Positions 17,429 through 24,925 of a stretch of DNA of 64,000 bases are shown here, one piece after another. The position numbers were made by a program, and so were the translations under genes. Source of the stretch: Agrobacterium vitis (GTDB taxonomy: Bacteria; Pseudomonadota; Alphaproteobacteria; Rhizobiales; Rhizobiaceae); NCBI RefSeq assembly GCF_013426735.1, contig NZ_AP023272.1, positions 2,276,501 through 2,340,500 of the forward strand. Reading direction: 5' to 3'. Under the pieces are notes generated by a model. It made no database searches, had not been told where the DNA came from, and was given only the letters and a program-made list of their open reading frames with translations. Each line of letters begins with the position of its first letter. Position 1 is the first letter of the stretch.

Positions 17429-18373
17429 TTATCCCTTCACGGCGCCCGCGGCGATACCGCGCACGAACAGGCGTCCGGAGACAAAATAGATAAACAGCGG
17501 CACAGCGCCGGTTAAAATCGTTGCGGCCATGTTGACGTTGTATTCCTTCACGCCCTGAACCGAATTGACGATATTGTTGAGCTGCACCGTCATCGGGTAA
17601 TATTCCGGGCGGGTGAAGACGACGCCGAACAGGAAGTCGTTCCAAATACCGGTCACTTGCAGGATCATCGCCACGACGAAGATCGGCAGCGACATCGGCA
17701 GCATGATCCGCAGATAGATCTGCCAGAACCCTGCCCCATCAATCCGGGCCGCCTTGAACAATTCCTCCGGTAGCGAGGCGAAATAATTGCGAAACAGCAG
17801 CGTCAGGATCGGCATGCCGAAAATCGTATGGACGATGATCAGGCCGGTCAGGCTGCCATAAATGCCGATTTCCCGAAGTACGATGACGATAGGATAGATC
17901 ATCACTTGGTAGGGAATGAACGCGCCGATCACCAGAATGGAGAAGAACAGTTCCGCCCCCTTGAAGCGCCAGTTGGCCAGCGCATAGCCGCTGACAGAGG
18001 CAATGGCGATCGACACCACGGTCGAAGGCACCATGATGCGCACGGAGTTCCAGAATCCCCGCGACAGGCCATCGCAATTCAGCCCGGTACAGGCCTGGCT
18101 CCAGGCTTTCACCCAGGGCTCGAGGGTAATTTCCATCGGCGGCGAGAAGATATTGCCCATCCGAATTTCCGGCATGCCCTTCAGCGAGGTGACAACCATC
18201 ACGTAAAGCGGCAGCAGGTAATAAGCGGCGGCCACGAACAGGATGCCGTAGAGCATGATATTGCGGCGCGACAGCATGGGCTTCGGCTTGGCACCCATCG
18301 GCCCTTCGCCGAGCCGCGACGATACAGGACGCACGGCTGAAGCCGAGGTATTGAGAGCGGAATGGTCAGCCAC
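17429..18373 (-). CDS. Carbohydrate ABC transporter permease (MalG type)
   Basis: 314 residues, about six membrane helices, with the inner-membrane loop motif EELFKAARIDGAGFWQIYLRIMLP that contacts the ATPase. Start chosen as GTG 18373 (MADHSALNTS) because GGAGG is well placed upstream; a TTG at 18388 is less likely. It overlaps the end of the preceding permease by eight bases. A long periplasmic segment (residues 75-105) holds two Cys. Confidence 0.92.
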   Translation of the reverse strand: MADHSALNTSASAVRPVSSRLGEGPMGAKPKPMLSRRNIMLYGILFVAAAYYLLPLYVMVVTSLKGMPEIRMGNIFSPPMEITLEPWVKAWSQACTGLNCDGLSRGFWNSVRIMVPSTVVSIAIASVSGYALANWRFKGAELFFSILVIGAFIPYQVMIYPIVIVLREIGIYGSLTGLIIVHTIFGMPILTLLFRNYFASLPEELFKAARIDGAGFWQIYLRIMLPMSLPIFVVAMILQVTGIWNDFLFGVVFTRPEYYPMTVQLNNIVNSVQGVKEYNVNMAATILTGAVPLFIYFVSGRLFVRGIAAGAVKG

Positions 18374-19268
18374 GTTTGCGCCCTCCAAATTCCAGATAGG
18401 CCCAGGGAATAATGATGATAGCGACGGTGACCAGCATCATCGTTGAAGCGGCAAAGCCCTGCCCCAGATTCTGCGCCTGGAACATATAGTCATAAACATA
18501 TTTGGCGGGAACTTCGGACGCGATGCCAGGGCCGCCGCTGGTTTGCGCCACCACGAGGTCATAGACTTTGACGATACCGCTGGTGATAATCACCAGTGTG
18601 GTGATGAACACCGGTCGCATCATCGGAATGATAATTAGCAGATAGGTTTTCCAGGTCGGGATGCCATCGACCCGCGAGGCCTTCCAGATGTCTTCATCTA
18701 TACCGCGTAAGCCAGCCAGCATCAGACACATCACCAGACCAGTGCCTTGCCACAGACCCGCGATCAGAATGCCATAGATCACCAGTTGCGGATTATAGAG
18801 CGGATCGAAGGTGAAGCTGGTAAAGCCCATGCTGCGCACCACCGATTGCACGCCGAATTCCGGGTTCAACACCCATTGCCAGACAAGTCCGGTGACAATG
18901 AAGGACAGCGCAAAGGGATAGAGAAAAATTGTGCGAAACAGGTTTTCGAAGCGGATCTTCTGATCCATCAGTGCCGCCAGCAGAAAGCCGATCACCAGGC
19001 TGAAGATCAGTGAGAAAAATCCGTAGACGGCCAGATTCTGGATCGAAATCAGCCAGCGCGCCGAAGACCACAGCCGGTCATACTGATCGAGGCCCACGAA
19101 ATTCAGCCGGGGCAGAAGCTTGGAATTGGTAAAGGAATAGACCACCGTCCAGATGCTGCCGCCGAGAAAAATAACGACAGCAACCAGAATCATGGGAATA
19201 GAGGCAATCTTGGCGTTCAGATTGCGAAACAATCGAACCGGTCTTTTAGTTTGGCCCGTGGCCATCAT
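18366..19268 (-). CDS. Carbohydrate ABC transporter permease (MalF type)
   Basis: 300 residues, six predicted helices, with the coupling motif EDIWKASRVDGIPTWKTYLLIIIP. ATG at 19268 has GGAGG eight bases upstream. Partner of the MalG-type permease, which begins inside its last codons. A stable stem-loop separates it from the binding-protein gene upstream, as is common where the binding protein must be made in excess. Confidence 0.92.
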   Translation of the reverse strand: MMATGQTKRPVRLFRNLNAKIASIPMILVAVVIFLGGSIWTVVYSFTNSKLLPRLNFVGLDQYDRLWSSARWLISIQNLAVYGFFSLIFSLVIGFLLAALMDQKIRFENLFRTIFLYPFALSFIVTGLVWQWVLNPEFGVQSVVRSMGFTSFTFDPLYNPQLVIYGILIAGLWQGTGLVMCLMLAGLRGIDEDIWKASRVDGIPTWKTYLLIIIPMMRPVFITTLVIITSGIVKVYDLVVAQTSGGPGIASEVPAKYVYDYMFQAQNLGQGFAASTMMLVTVAIIIIPWAYLEFGGRKRG

Positions 19269-19342
19269 CGAAATACCCTCCTCTGGTCACGCCCGTCCTC
19301 TCGACAGCTGGAAAACGCGAGTTGGCGGGGCCTTGGAACCGG

Positions 19343-19374
19343 AAGCCATGGCGAAGGGTGACCCGCCATGGCTT
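19343..19374. promoter_or_regulatory. Stem-loop between binding-protein and permease genes
   Basis: 10-bp perfect stem AAGCCATGGC (19343-19352) with GCCATGGCTT (19365-19374), plus an inner GGG-TGA-CCC. It lies 44 bases downstream of the binding-protein stop and has no T-run in the direction of transcription, so it more likely stabilises the 3' end of the binding-protein message than terminates it. Confidence 0.5.
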
Positions 19375-19417
19375 TGAGCCAGAAAATCCATAAAAACAGA
19401 GTGATGGAGCGAAAGGC

Positions 19418-20653
19418 TTAGTCCGCGTCGCTGATGATATCGGCGAAGCGCTTCTGTGCGGCCTCAGGTGTCATCGATGGATTGGCAAAGAATTCGGAGA
19501 ACAGGTCCTCCTTCTGCTTTTGCGTATCGGCGGACATCAGTTGGTCGGTGCTGGCCAGGACATTGCCCTTGGCAAGAATTTCCAGCCCCTTCTTCATGCA
19601 GTCATTGGCTGTTCCCAGATCGACATCGCCGCGGATCGGCAGCGAGCCTTTCTTCAGGTTGAAGGCCACTTGGGTTTTCGGATTGACAATGGTCGAGGCC
19701 AGGACTTCCTGCGCCTTGGACTTATCCTTGTCCTTCAGCAGCGGGAAATAGAAAGCGTCGCCGCCCGCTGTCAGATAGCCGTTAAGGCCAAGACCCGGCA
19801 GGCAGCTATAATCCTTGCCCGCCACCTGTCCGGCCAGCTGGAATTCGCCTTGTGCCCAGTCGCCCATGATCTGGCCGCCAGCTTTGCCGGTAATCACCAT
19901 ATTCGTGGCCTGGTTCCAATCCTGGACATTGGTACCCTTGGACATTTTACGGGCATCATCCGCCGCCTTGAAAATAGCCGCGAACTCAGGACCGCTGATC
20001 GTCGCCTCGTCCTTGTCCTGGTAGACCTTGAGATAAAGATCCTTACCACCAAGCGAAATCAGCAGCGTATCGAACAACCCGCTGGTCTGCCATGGCTGCC
20101 CACCGAGTGCCAATGGCTGAATGCCGGCCTTCTGCAAGGCAGGTGCTGCGGCAACAAACTCATTCCAGTTTTTCGGGGTCTCGACACCGGCCTTCTTGAA
20201 GGCGGCATTGGATAGCCAGAGCCATTGCCAGGAATGAATATTGACCGGCGCGCAATAGATCTTGCCGTCAATGGTGCAGCTATCCAGCAGGCTTGCGGGC
20301 TTGATGACCTCTTTCCACTTTTCCTTGGTGGCCACATCCGTCAAATCGCGCATCAAACCGGCCTCCACCAGCTCCTGCGCCTGACGGCCATGGTTGAACT
20401 GGGTCGCCCCCATTGGGTCGCCACCGGTGATGCGGCTGATCATGATCGGCCGGGCGGTGCCGCCCGATCCGGCGATAGCGCCGTCGATCCATTTGTTGCC
20501 GGTCGCGTCAAAAGCCTTTGCCAGCTCCTTGACCGCAGCCGCCTCTCCCCCCGAAGTCCACCAATGGGTCACTTCCAGATCGGTCGCGCTGGCCATGCCA
20601 AGCGGCAAGGCCACAGTGGCTGCCAATGCAGCCGCAATGCACCGAATTATCAT
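19418..20653 (-). CDS. Sugar ABC transporter substrate-binding protein
   Basis: 411-residue family 1 (MalE-like) binding protein. Signal peptide to about residue 23 (MIIRCIAAALAATVALPLGMASA), then LEVTHWWTSGGEAAAVKELAKAF, typical of glucoside and mannoside binding proteins; two Cys pairs may form disulfides. First gene of the minus-strand transport series, with GGGAGGAG before the ATG. The ligand is inferred to be a beta-linked oligosaccharide from the mannosidase and xylosidase downstream. Confidence 0.92.
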   Translation of the reverse strand: MIIRCIAAALAATVALPLGMASATDLEVTHWWTSGGEAAAVKELAKAFDATGNKWIDGAIAGSGGTARPIMISRITGGDPMGATQFNHGRQAQELVEAGLMRDLTDVATKEKWKEVIKPASLLDSCTIDGKIYCAPVNIHSWQWLWLSNAAFKKAGVETPKNWNEFVAAAPALQKAGIQPLALGGQPWQTSGLFDTLLISLGGKDLYLKVYQDKDEATISGPEFAAIFKAADDARKMSKGTNVQDWNQATNMVITGKAGGQIMGDWAQGEFQLAGQVAGKDYSCLPGLGLNGYLTAGGDAFYFPLLKDKDKSKAQEVLASTIVNPKTQVAFNLKKGSLPIRGDVDLGTANDCMKKGLEILAKGNVLASTDQLMSADTQKQKEDLFSEFFANPSMTPEAAQKRFADIISDAD

Positions 20654-20859
20654 TGAGTCTCCTCCCTCACTGAAACGTTGCCGGAAAAACCTAAGTCAAT
20701 CTTCTTGAGGACGCAACCGAGAATTAGAAATTTTTTATTCAAACTTTTTTGCACCTGAAATTGCGCCACCCATAAATCGGAAAAACATCCTGAAAATCAG
20801 TATTTATCGCAGCGCAGTCTGCTATTTTAGACTGTTTTTCCACAATAAATAGATTTTCC

Positions 20860-20873
20860 TTCGCAAATGCGAA
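20860..20873. promoter_or_regulatory. Candidate operator, 14-bp palindrome
   Basis: TTCGCA-AA-TGCGAA, a perfect 6-2-6 palindrome near the middle of the divergent region, the size and symmetry of a LacI-family site. Identity of the binder is inferred from the adjacent regulator. Confidence 0.45.
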
Positions 20874-20994
20874 ATGAGTTGATCTGACTCAACACCTGCA
20901 ATGATTGTAATTCATCTAAAAAAATATCCCGAATTAACGCTCGACATTTTTACTGTATCGTTTCAGAATTTAGAATGCATCGACCTTTCGTCCG

Positions 20995-21011
20995 GTGACG
21001 GTTCCCGTCAC
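20995..21011. promoter_or_regulatory. Candidate operator, 17-bp palindrome
   Basis: GTGACGG-TTC-CCGTCAC, a perfect 7-3-7 palindrome ending 61 bases before the regulator's ATG, placed for autoregulation. Confidence 0.5.
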
Positions 21012-21072
21012 AGGCCTCCTTGCCGAAACTGAGTATTGGAGTGTAGGAATAGACTTTACTGGCGGACATTTC

Positions 21073-22122
21073 ATGAATGATGAGCGAAGACCAGGTCTGA
21101 AAACGGCCTTACATGCAGGGGCCGTACATGAAGGGAAGGGCGAACGCCCTACCCTCAAGACCATTGCCTTCCTGACCGGGCTCGGCATTACCACGGTATC
21201 GCGCGCGTTGAAGGATGCGCCGGATATCGGTGCCGATACCAAGGAGCGGGTGCGCATGGTGGCGCGGCAATTGGGCTATCAGCCCAACCGTGCGGGGGTG
21301 CGCCTTCGCACCGGCAAGACCAATGTCATCGCCCTGGTCCTCAGCATCGATGAAGAAATCATGGGCTTCAGCAGCCAGATGGTTTTTGGCATTTCCGAAG
21401 TCTTGTCAGGCACACCTTACCATATCGTCGTCACCCCGCATTCCCATAGCAAGGACCCGATGCAGCCGGTGCGCTATATTCTCGATACCGGTTCGGCGGA
21501 TGGGGTGATCATTTCACGCACAGAACCCGACGATGCCCGTATCAAGCTGCTGACAGAGCGCGGCATGCCGTTTGCCGCCCATGGCCGCACGGCATCAGGC
21601 CTCATCCATCCGTTTCACGATTTCGACAATGAGGCCTTCGCCGGCCAGGCGGTAAAGCGCCTCGCCGAGCGTCATCGGCGCAGGATCGCCTTGTTGCCGC
21701 CGACCGACAAGCTGACCTACTACCGCCATACCCGTGATGGCTTTGTGGCCGGCATCCATGAGGCCGGTGCCGAAGAAGTGCCGGTGTCCGTCAATATCGA
21801 TGGATCGCTCGAGGAGATCCGCAACGCGATAGAAGCACTGATGCGCTCACCAGAGGCCCCAGACGGAATCATCTGCTCTTCCAGCAGCGCCGCGATCGCC
21901 GTCAATGCCGGGATTGATGCCGCTAACAAGAGGCTGGGCCTGGATGTTGATCTCGTTTCCAAGCAATCGGTGCCTATCCTCAAATGGATACGTCCTGAAA
22001 TCATCACCGCCAATGAGGATGCGTTGATGGCCGGACGCGAACTCGCCAAGGCGGTGATTGCCAGCATCGATGGCGTGGAGCCGCATCTGCTGCAAAGCAT
22101 CAGCCAGCCTGTGTGGTCCTGA
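21073..22122 (+). CDS. LacI-family transcriptional regulator
   Basis: 349 residues: an N-terminal extension of about 26 residues, a helix-turn-helix at 28-55 (TLKTIAFLTGLGITTVSRAL), hinge to about 80, then a periplasmic-binding-protein-like sugar sensor (residues 85-345). The ATG at 21073 was chosen because the longer frame begins inside the 17-bp palindrome; the upstream GGCGGA is a weak ribosome site. Divergent from the transporter genes, so it most likely represses them until the sugar is present. Confidence 0.88.
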   Translation: MNDERRPGLKTALHAGAVHEGKGERPTLKTIAFLTGLGITTVSRALKDAPDIGADTKERVRMVARQLGYQPNRAGVRLRTGKTNVIALVLSIDEEIMGFSSQMVFGISEVLSGTPYHIVVTPHSHSKDPMQPVRYILDTGSADGVIISRTEPDDARIKLLTERGMPFAAHGRTASGLIHPFHDFDNEAFAGQAVKRLAERHRRRIALLPPTDKLTYYRHTRDGFVAGIHEAGAEEVPVSVNIDGSLEEIRNAIEALMRSPEAPDGIICSSSSAAIAVNAGIDAANKRLGLDVDLVSKQSVPILKWIRPEIITANEDALMAGRELAKAVIASIDGVEPHLLQSISQPVWS

Positions 22123-22156
22123 TCATTCACCCGTCAAAGGGAGCCTTGGCCGTTGA

Positions 22157-23008
22157 TCAGAACGGGATACAAACCCCGTCCCGGGCGATGACCAATGGTC
22201 CATGCCAGATGGTAGAAAGTGCACGGCGCCAATCCGCCTCGCCAAACGCCGTATCATCGGCAGGAATGAGATGATTGAGCACGAGCTTTTTCACCCCCGC
22301 GGCACTCGCCAGCCGTCCGGCATCTTCGGCAAGCGTGTGCGACGCGTAGAGATGCTCCCGCAGGCGAGCACCATTGCCGGTTCGGGCAACGATGTTCTCC
22401 ACGCCGTCCGGCAACATAGCCTCATGAACGAGAATGTCGGCGAGGGCTGCAAACTGTGCCAGCGGCGGAAAATAGGCAGTATCGGACGACAGCACGACCG
22501 TCTTTTCGCCGTAGGAAAACCGCAGGGCAAAGCATTCCGTCACCGGTGGATGGTCAACGCGCAGTGCCGACACCGTCAAGCCGTTTTCGACAAAAATCGG
22601 CCCTTCGCCATATTCGATGATGGTAATCAACTTCGCCGGATCCGGCCTGCCCTCATCTTCGATTCGCGTGCGGATGTCATAGTCAAGCGCGGCGAGGAAC
22701 CCCTGCCATAGCTGCTGCGTGCCCAAAGGCCCATAGACGAGTACCGGTGTTGCAAGCCCAGTCGTCCAGGCCGTATGGAGAAGCCCACCAAGCTCCAATA
22801 CATGATCAGAATGGAGGTGGGTAATGAATATAAGATCCAGTTCTTTCAACGACATGCCCGTCTCCACCACCCCGCGTGTTACGCCAAGGCCGCAATCGAC
22901 AACAATGCGGCGTCCGCCGAGTGTGAGCAGCATCGATGTGGGATTGGGGCCGCCGGGGCGGATCGCCGGGCCGCCCTTGCTGCCCAGAATGACAAGATGA
23001 TCGTTCAT
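22157..23008 (-). CDS. MBL-fold metallo-hydrolase (RNase Z/arylsulfatase-like)
   Basis: 283 residues with the metallo-beta-lactamase zinc motif HLHSDH (ITHLHSDHVLELGG), a metal Asp in VLSSDTAYF, HEAML and SHTLAEDA, and a final His in VLNHLIPADD. The order is that of the RNase Z-like branch, which includes arylsulfatases and phosphodiesterases. Substrate unknown. It lies 34 bases past the LacI regulator stop, convergent with it, and is separated from gnd by a strong terminator. Confidence 0.8.
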   Translation of the reverse strand: MNDHLVILGSKGGPAIRPGGPNPTSMLLTLGGRRIVVDCGLGVTRGVVETGMSLKELDLIFITHLHSDHVLELGGLLHTAWTTGLATPVLVYGPLGTQQLWQGFLAALDYDIRTRIEDEGRPDPAKLITIIEYGEGPIFVENGLTVSALRVDHPPVTECFALRFSYGEKTVVLSSDTAYFPPLAQFAALADILVHEAMLPDGVENIVARTGNGARLREHLYASHTLAEDAGRLASAAGVKKLVLNHLIPADDTAFGEADWRRALSTIWHGPLVIARDGVCIPF

Positions 23009-23023
23009 CGAAACAACGCCCTC

Positions 23024-23055
23024 AAAAAAGCCCCGCTGCGGTGAAGCAGCGAGGC
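23024..23055 (-). terminator. Rho-independent terminator of gnd
   Basis: 10-base arms GCCCCGCTGC (23030-23039) and GCAGCGAGGC (23046-23055) with one mismatch, followed in the minus reading by six T (23024-23029). It begins 28 bases after the gnd stop. Confidence 0.85.
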
Positions 23056-23082
23056 ATTGCTTTTATTGCAAAACCGTTGGGA

Positions 23083-24513
23083 TCAGTAGATCGCTGCACC
23101 GCTGCCCCAGGGGCCGTGCGGATAATCCTTGCCGTCCACCCGCGCAAAACCGTGGGCGCCAAAGAAGTCGCGCTGCGCCTGGATGAGGTTGGCGGTGCCG
23201 CGACCGCGACGGTAGCTGTCAAAGTAGGACAGTGCCGAGGAAAGGGCCGGAACCGGCAGGCCGGAAAGGGCTGCGTAGGAAACGACGCGGCGAAGGGCTG
23301 CATCGCTATCCTTGACCATTTTCGAGAAGGCAGGTGTGACGATCAGGTTTGCCACGTCAGGGTCCTTGTTAAAGGCCGAGGTGATTTCGTCGAGGAATTG
23401 CGAGCGGATGATGCAGCCTTCCCGCCAGATTTTCGCAATCGTCGGCATCGGCAGCGACCAGCCGAATTCCTTGGAGGCCGCAGCCATCACCGCAAAACCC
23501 TGGGCATAGGCAGCGATTTTTGCCGCCAGCAATGCGCTTTCGAGATCGGCCAGGAAAGCCATGCCGTCATGGGGCTTTTCGATGGGTTTCGGCAGGCCGA
23601 AAATGGCTTCGGCTGCAACGCGCTCCTGCTTTTGCGACGACAGGACACGTCCCGCCACAGCAGCCTCGATGCCGGTCGCGGCAATGCCGAGATTCTGCGC
23701 TTCGATCACCGACCATTTGCCGGTGCCTTTTTGGCCCGCGGCATCGACGATGACGTCCACCATCGGATTGCCTGTAATCGGGTCCTTGGCCTTCAGCACC
23801 TTTTCGGAGATTTCGATCAGGTAGGAATTCAGGCGGCCCTTGTTCCACTGGCCGAATACATCGCCGATTTCGCTGGCCGACATCCCAAGCCCGTCGCGCA
23901 GGATGCCGTAGATTTCGGCAATCATCTGCATGTCGGCATATTCGATACCATTATGGATGGTCTTGACAAAATGACCGGCCCCATCATTGCCGAGCCAGGC
24001 CACACAGGGGTCACCATTGAACTTGGCGGAAATCGAGGTGAGAACCTTCTCGACCCGCTTCCAGCTTTCCTCCAGTCCGCCAACCATGATCGAAGGGCCG
24101 TGACGCGCGCCTTCCTCACCACCGGAAACGCCCATGCCGATAAAGGTCAGGCCGCTATCCTTCAGATTGTCGAAACGGCGGATCGTGTCGCGGAAATTGG
24201 CATTGCCCGCATCGATCATGATGTCATTGGCCGAAAGATGCGGCTTGAGCAATTCCATCTGCTGATCGACGGCGTCGCCAGCCTTGATCATGATGATGAT
24301 CGGGCGCGGTGGGCGAATGGCGGCCACAAACTCCTCGATTGTGTCGCAGCCGATGATATTGCCGGCTAGGTCGCCTGCCTCACCGATGAATTCATGCGTG
24401 CGCGCCGGTGTCCGGTTGAAGACCGCGATGCGGTTGCCTTTCTCGGCAATATTGAGCGCCAGGTTCGATCCCATAACGCCAAGGCCGATCAGTCCGATTT
24501 CCGCCTGCTGCAT
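23083..24513 (-). CDS. gnd: 6-phosphogluconate dehydrogenase, decarboxylating
   Basis: Converts 6-phosphogluconate and NADP to ribulose 5-phosphate, CO2 and NADPH in the pentose phosphate pathway. 476 residues. N-terminal Rossmann GLGVMGSNLALN, the NRT (Asn-Arg-Thr) NADP-selecting segment, signature FIGMGVSGGEEGARHGPSIM, active-site KTIHNGIEYADMQ, and the C-terminal RRGRGTANLIQAQRDFFGAHGF tail. Three in-frame ATGs exist (24531, 24519, 24513); 24513 has GGAG seven bases upstream and matches the usual N-terminus QQAEIGLIGLG. Confidence 0.97.
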   Translation of the reverse strand: MQQAEIGLIGLGVMGSNLALNIAEKGNRIAVFNRTPARTHEFIGEAGDLAGNIIGCDTIEEFVAAIRPPRPIIIMIKAGDAVDQQMELLKPHLSANDIMIDAGNANFRDTIRRFDNLKDSGLTFIGMGVSGGEEGARHGPSIMVGGLEESWKRVEKVLTSISAKFNGDPCVAWLGNDGAGHFVKTIHNGIEYADMQMIAEIYGILRDGLGMSASEIGDVFGQWNKGRLNSYLIEISEKVLKAKDPITGNPMVDVIVDAAGQKGTGKWSVIEAQNLGIAATGIEAAVAGRVLSSQKQERVAAEAIFGLPKPIEKPHDGMAFLADLESALLAAKIAAYAQGFAVMAAASKEFGWSLPMPTIAKIWREGCIIRSQFLDEITSAFNKDPDVANLIVTPAFSKMVKDSDAALRRVVSYAALSGLPVPALSSALSYFDSYRRGRGTANLIQAQRDFFGAHGFARVDGKDYPHGPWGSGAAIY

Positions 24514-24630
24514 AACCATGCTCCATTTCATTCAACCAAAAACGACAGCGCTGTTTTGGCACTCCTTTGGCAGGGGAGCAAGATGCAACATGAAATGGCA
24601 CAGACAAGGATGTGTCACGGCAGATGCATA

Positions 24631-24754
24631 ATACGAAGAGCCATTGAAAATGGCGATCGTATTCCATTTTCGAATATCTCAAGCCTTGGATGCATTTGAG
24701 ATATTCGAATTTTTTGAAGGCGAGGATGCGTCAGCATCTTCGATGCCGTCGTAG
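24631..24754 (+). repeat. MITE-like intergenic element, copy 2
   Basis: 124 bp between gnd and fixS. Ends ATACGAAG (24631-24638) and CGTCGTAG (24747-24754), an imperfect inverted repeat. The inner hairpin AATATCTCAA/TTGAGATATT and the segment GAGGATGCGTCAGCATCTTC match copies 1 and 3. Confidence 0.75.
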
Positions 24755-24775
24755 AAATGTTTGGCAAATCAACGA

Positions 24776-24925
24776 TCAAGGATGGTCGTCGTCGTCGGTG
24801 ATCACCCGCCACGCCGCGCCATCCATATCCTCATATTGGCCGCTTTTCAGCGACCAGAGAAAGGCGACAAGCCCTATGCCACCCATCAGAAGGGCGATGG
24901 GAATGAGATAGATCAGCATGTTCAT
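24776..24925 (-). CDS. fixS: Cytochrome cbb3 oxidase assembly protein FixS/CcoS
   Basis: A 49-residue gene: one membrane helix (MNMLIYLIPIALLMGGIGLV), then FLWSLKSGQYEDMDGAAWRV and an acidic tail TDDDDHP. The length, the helix and the G-Q-Y-x-D-x-x-x-A pattern are those of CcoS/FixS, needed for cofactor insertion into the cbb3 oxidase. Its ATG overlaps the fixI stop (ATGA). Last gene of the fixGHIS operon. Confidence 0.92.
   Translation of the reverse strand: MNMLIYLIPIALLMGGIGLVAFLWSLKSGQYEDMDGAAWRVITDDDDHP

Larger units (their letters stand above)
20654..21072. promoter_or_regulatory. Divergent control region of the carbohydrate locus
   Basis: 419 bp, AT-rich, without a gene, between the binding-protein gene and the LacI-type regulator. 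It holds several palindromes (listed separately) plus TGAGT-N7-ACTCA at 20875-20891. Promoters for both directions should lie here, but I could not fix a convincing -35/-10 pair. Confidence 0.6.

Noticed and set aside
23041..24369. 442-codon plus-strand frame opposite gnd
   Set aside because: Antisense shadow; it crosses the gnd terminator and has no recognisable product.
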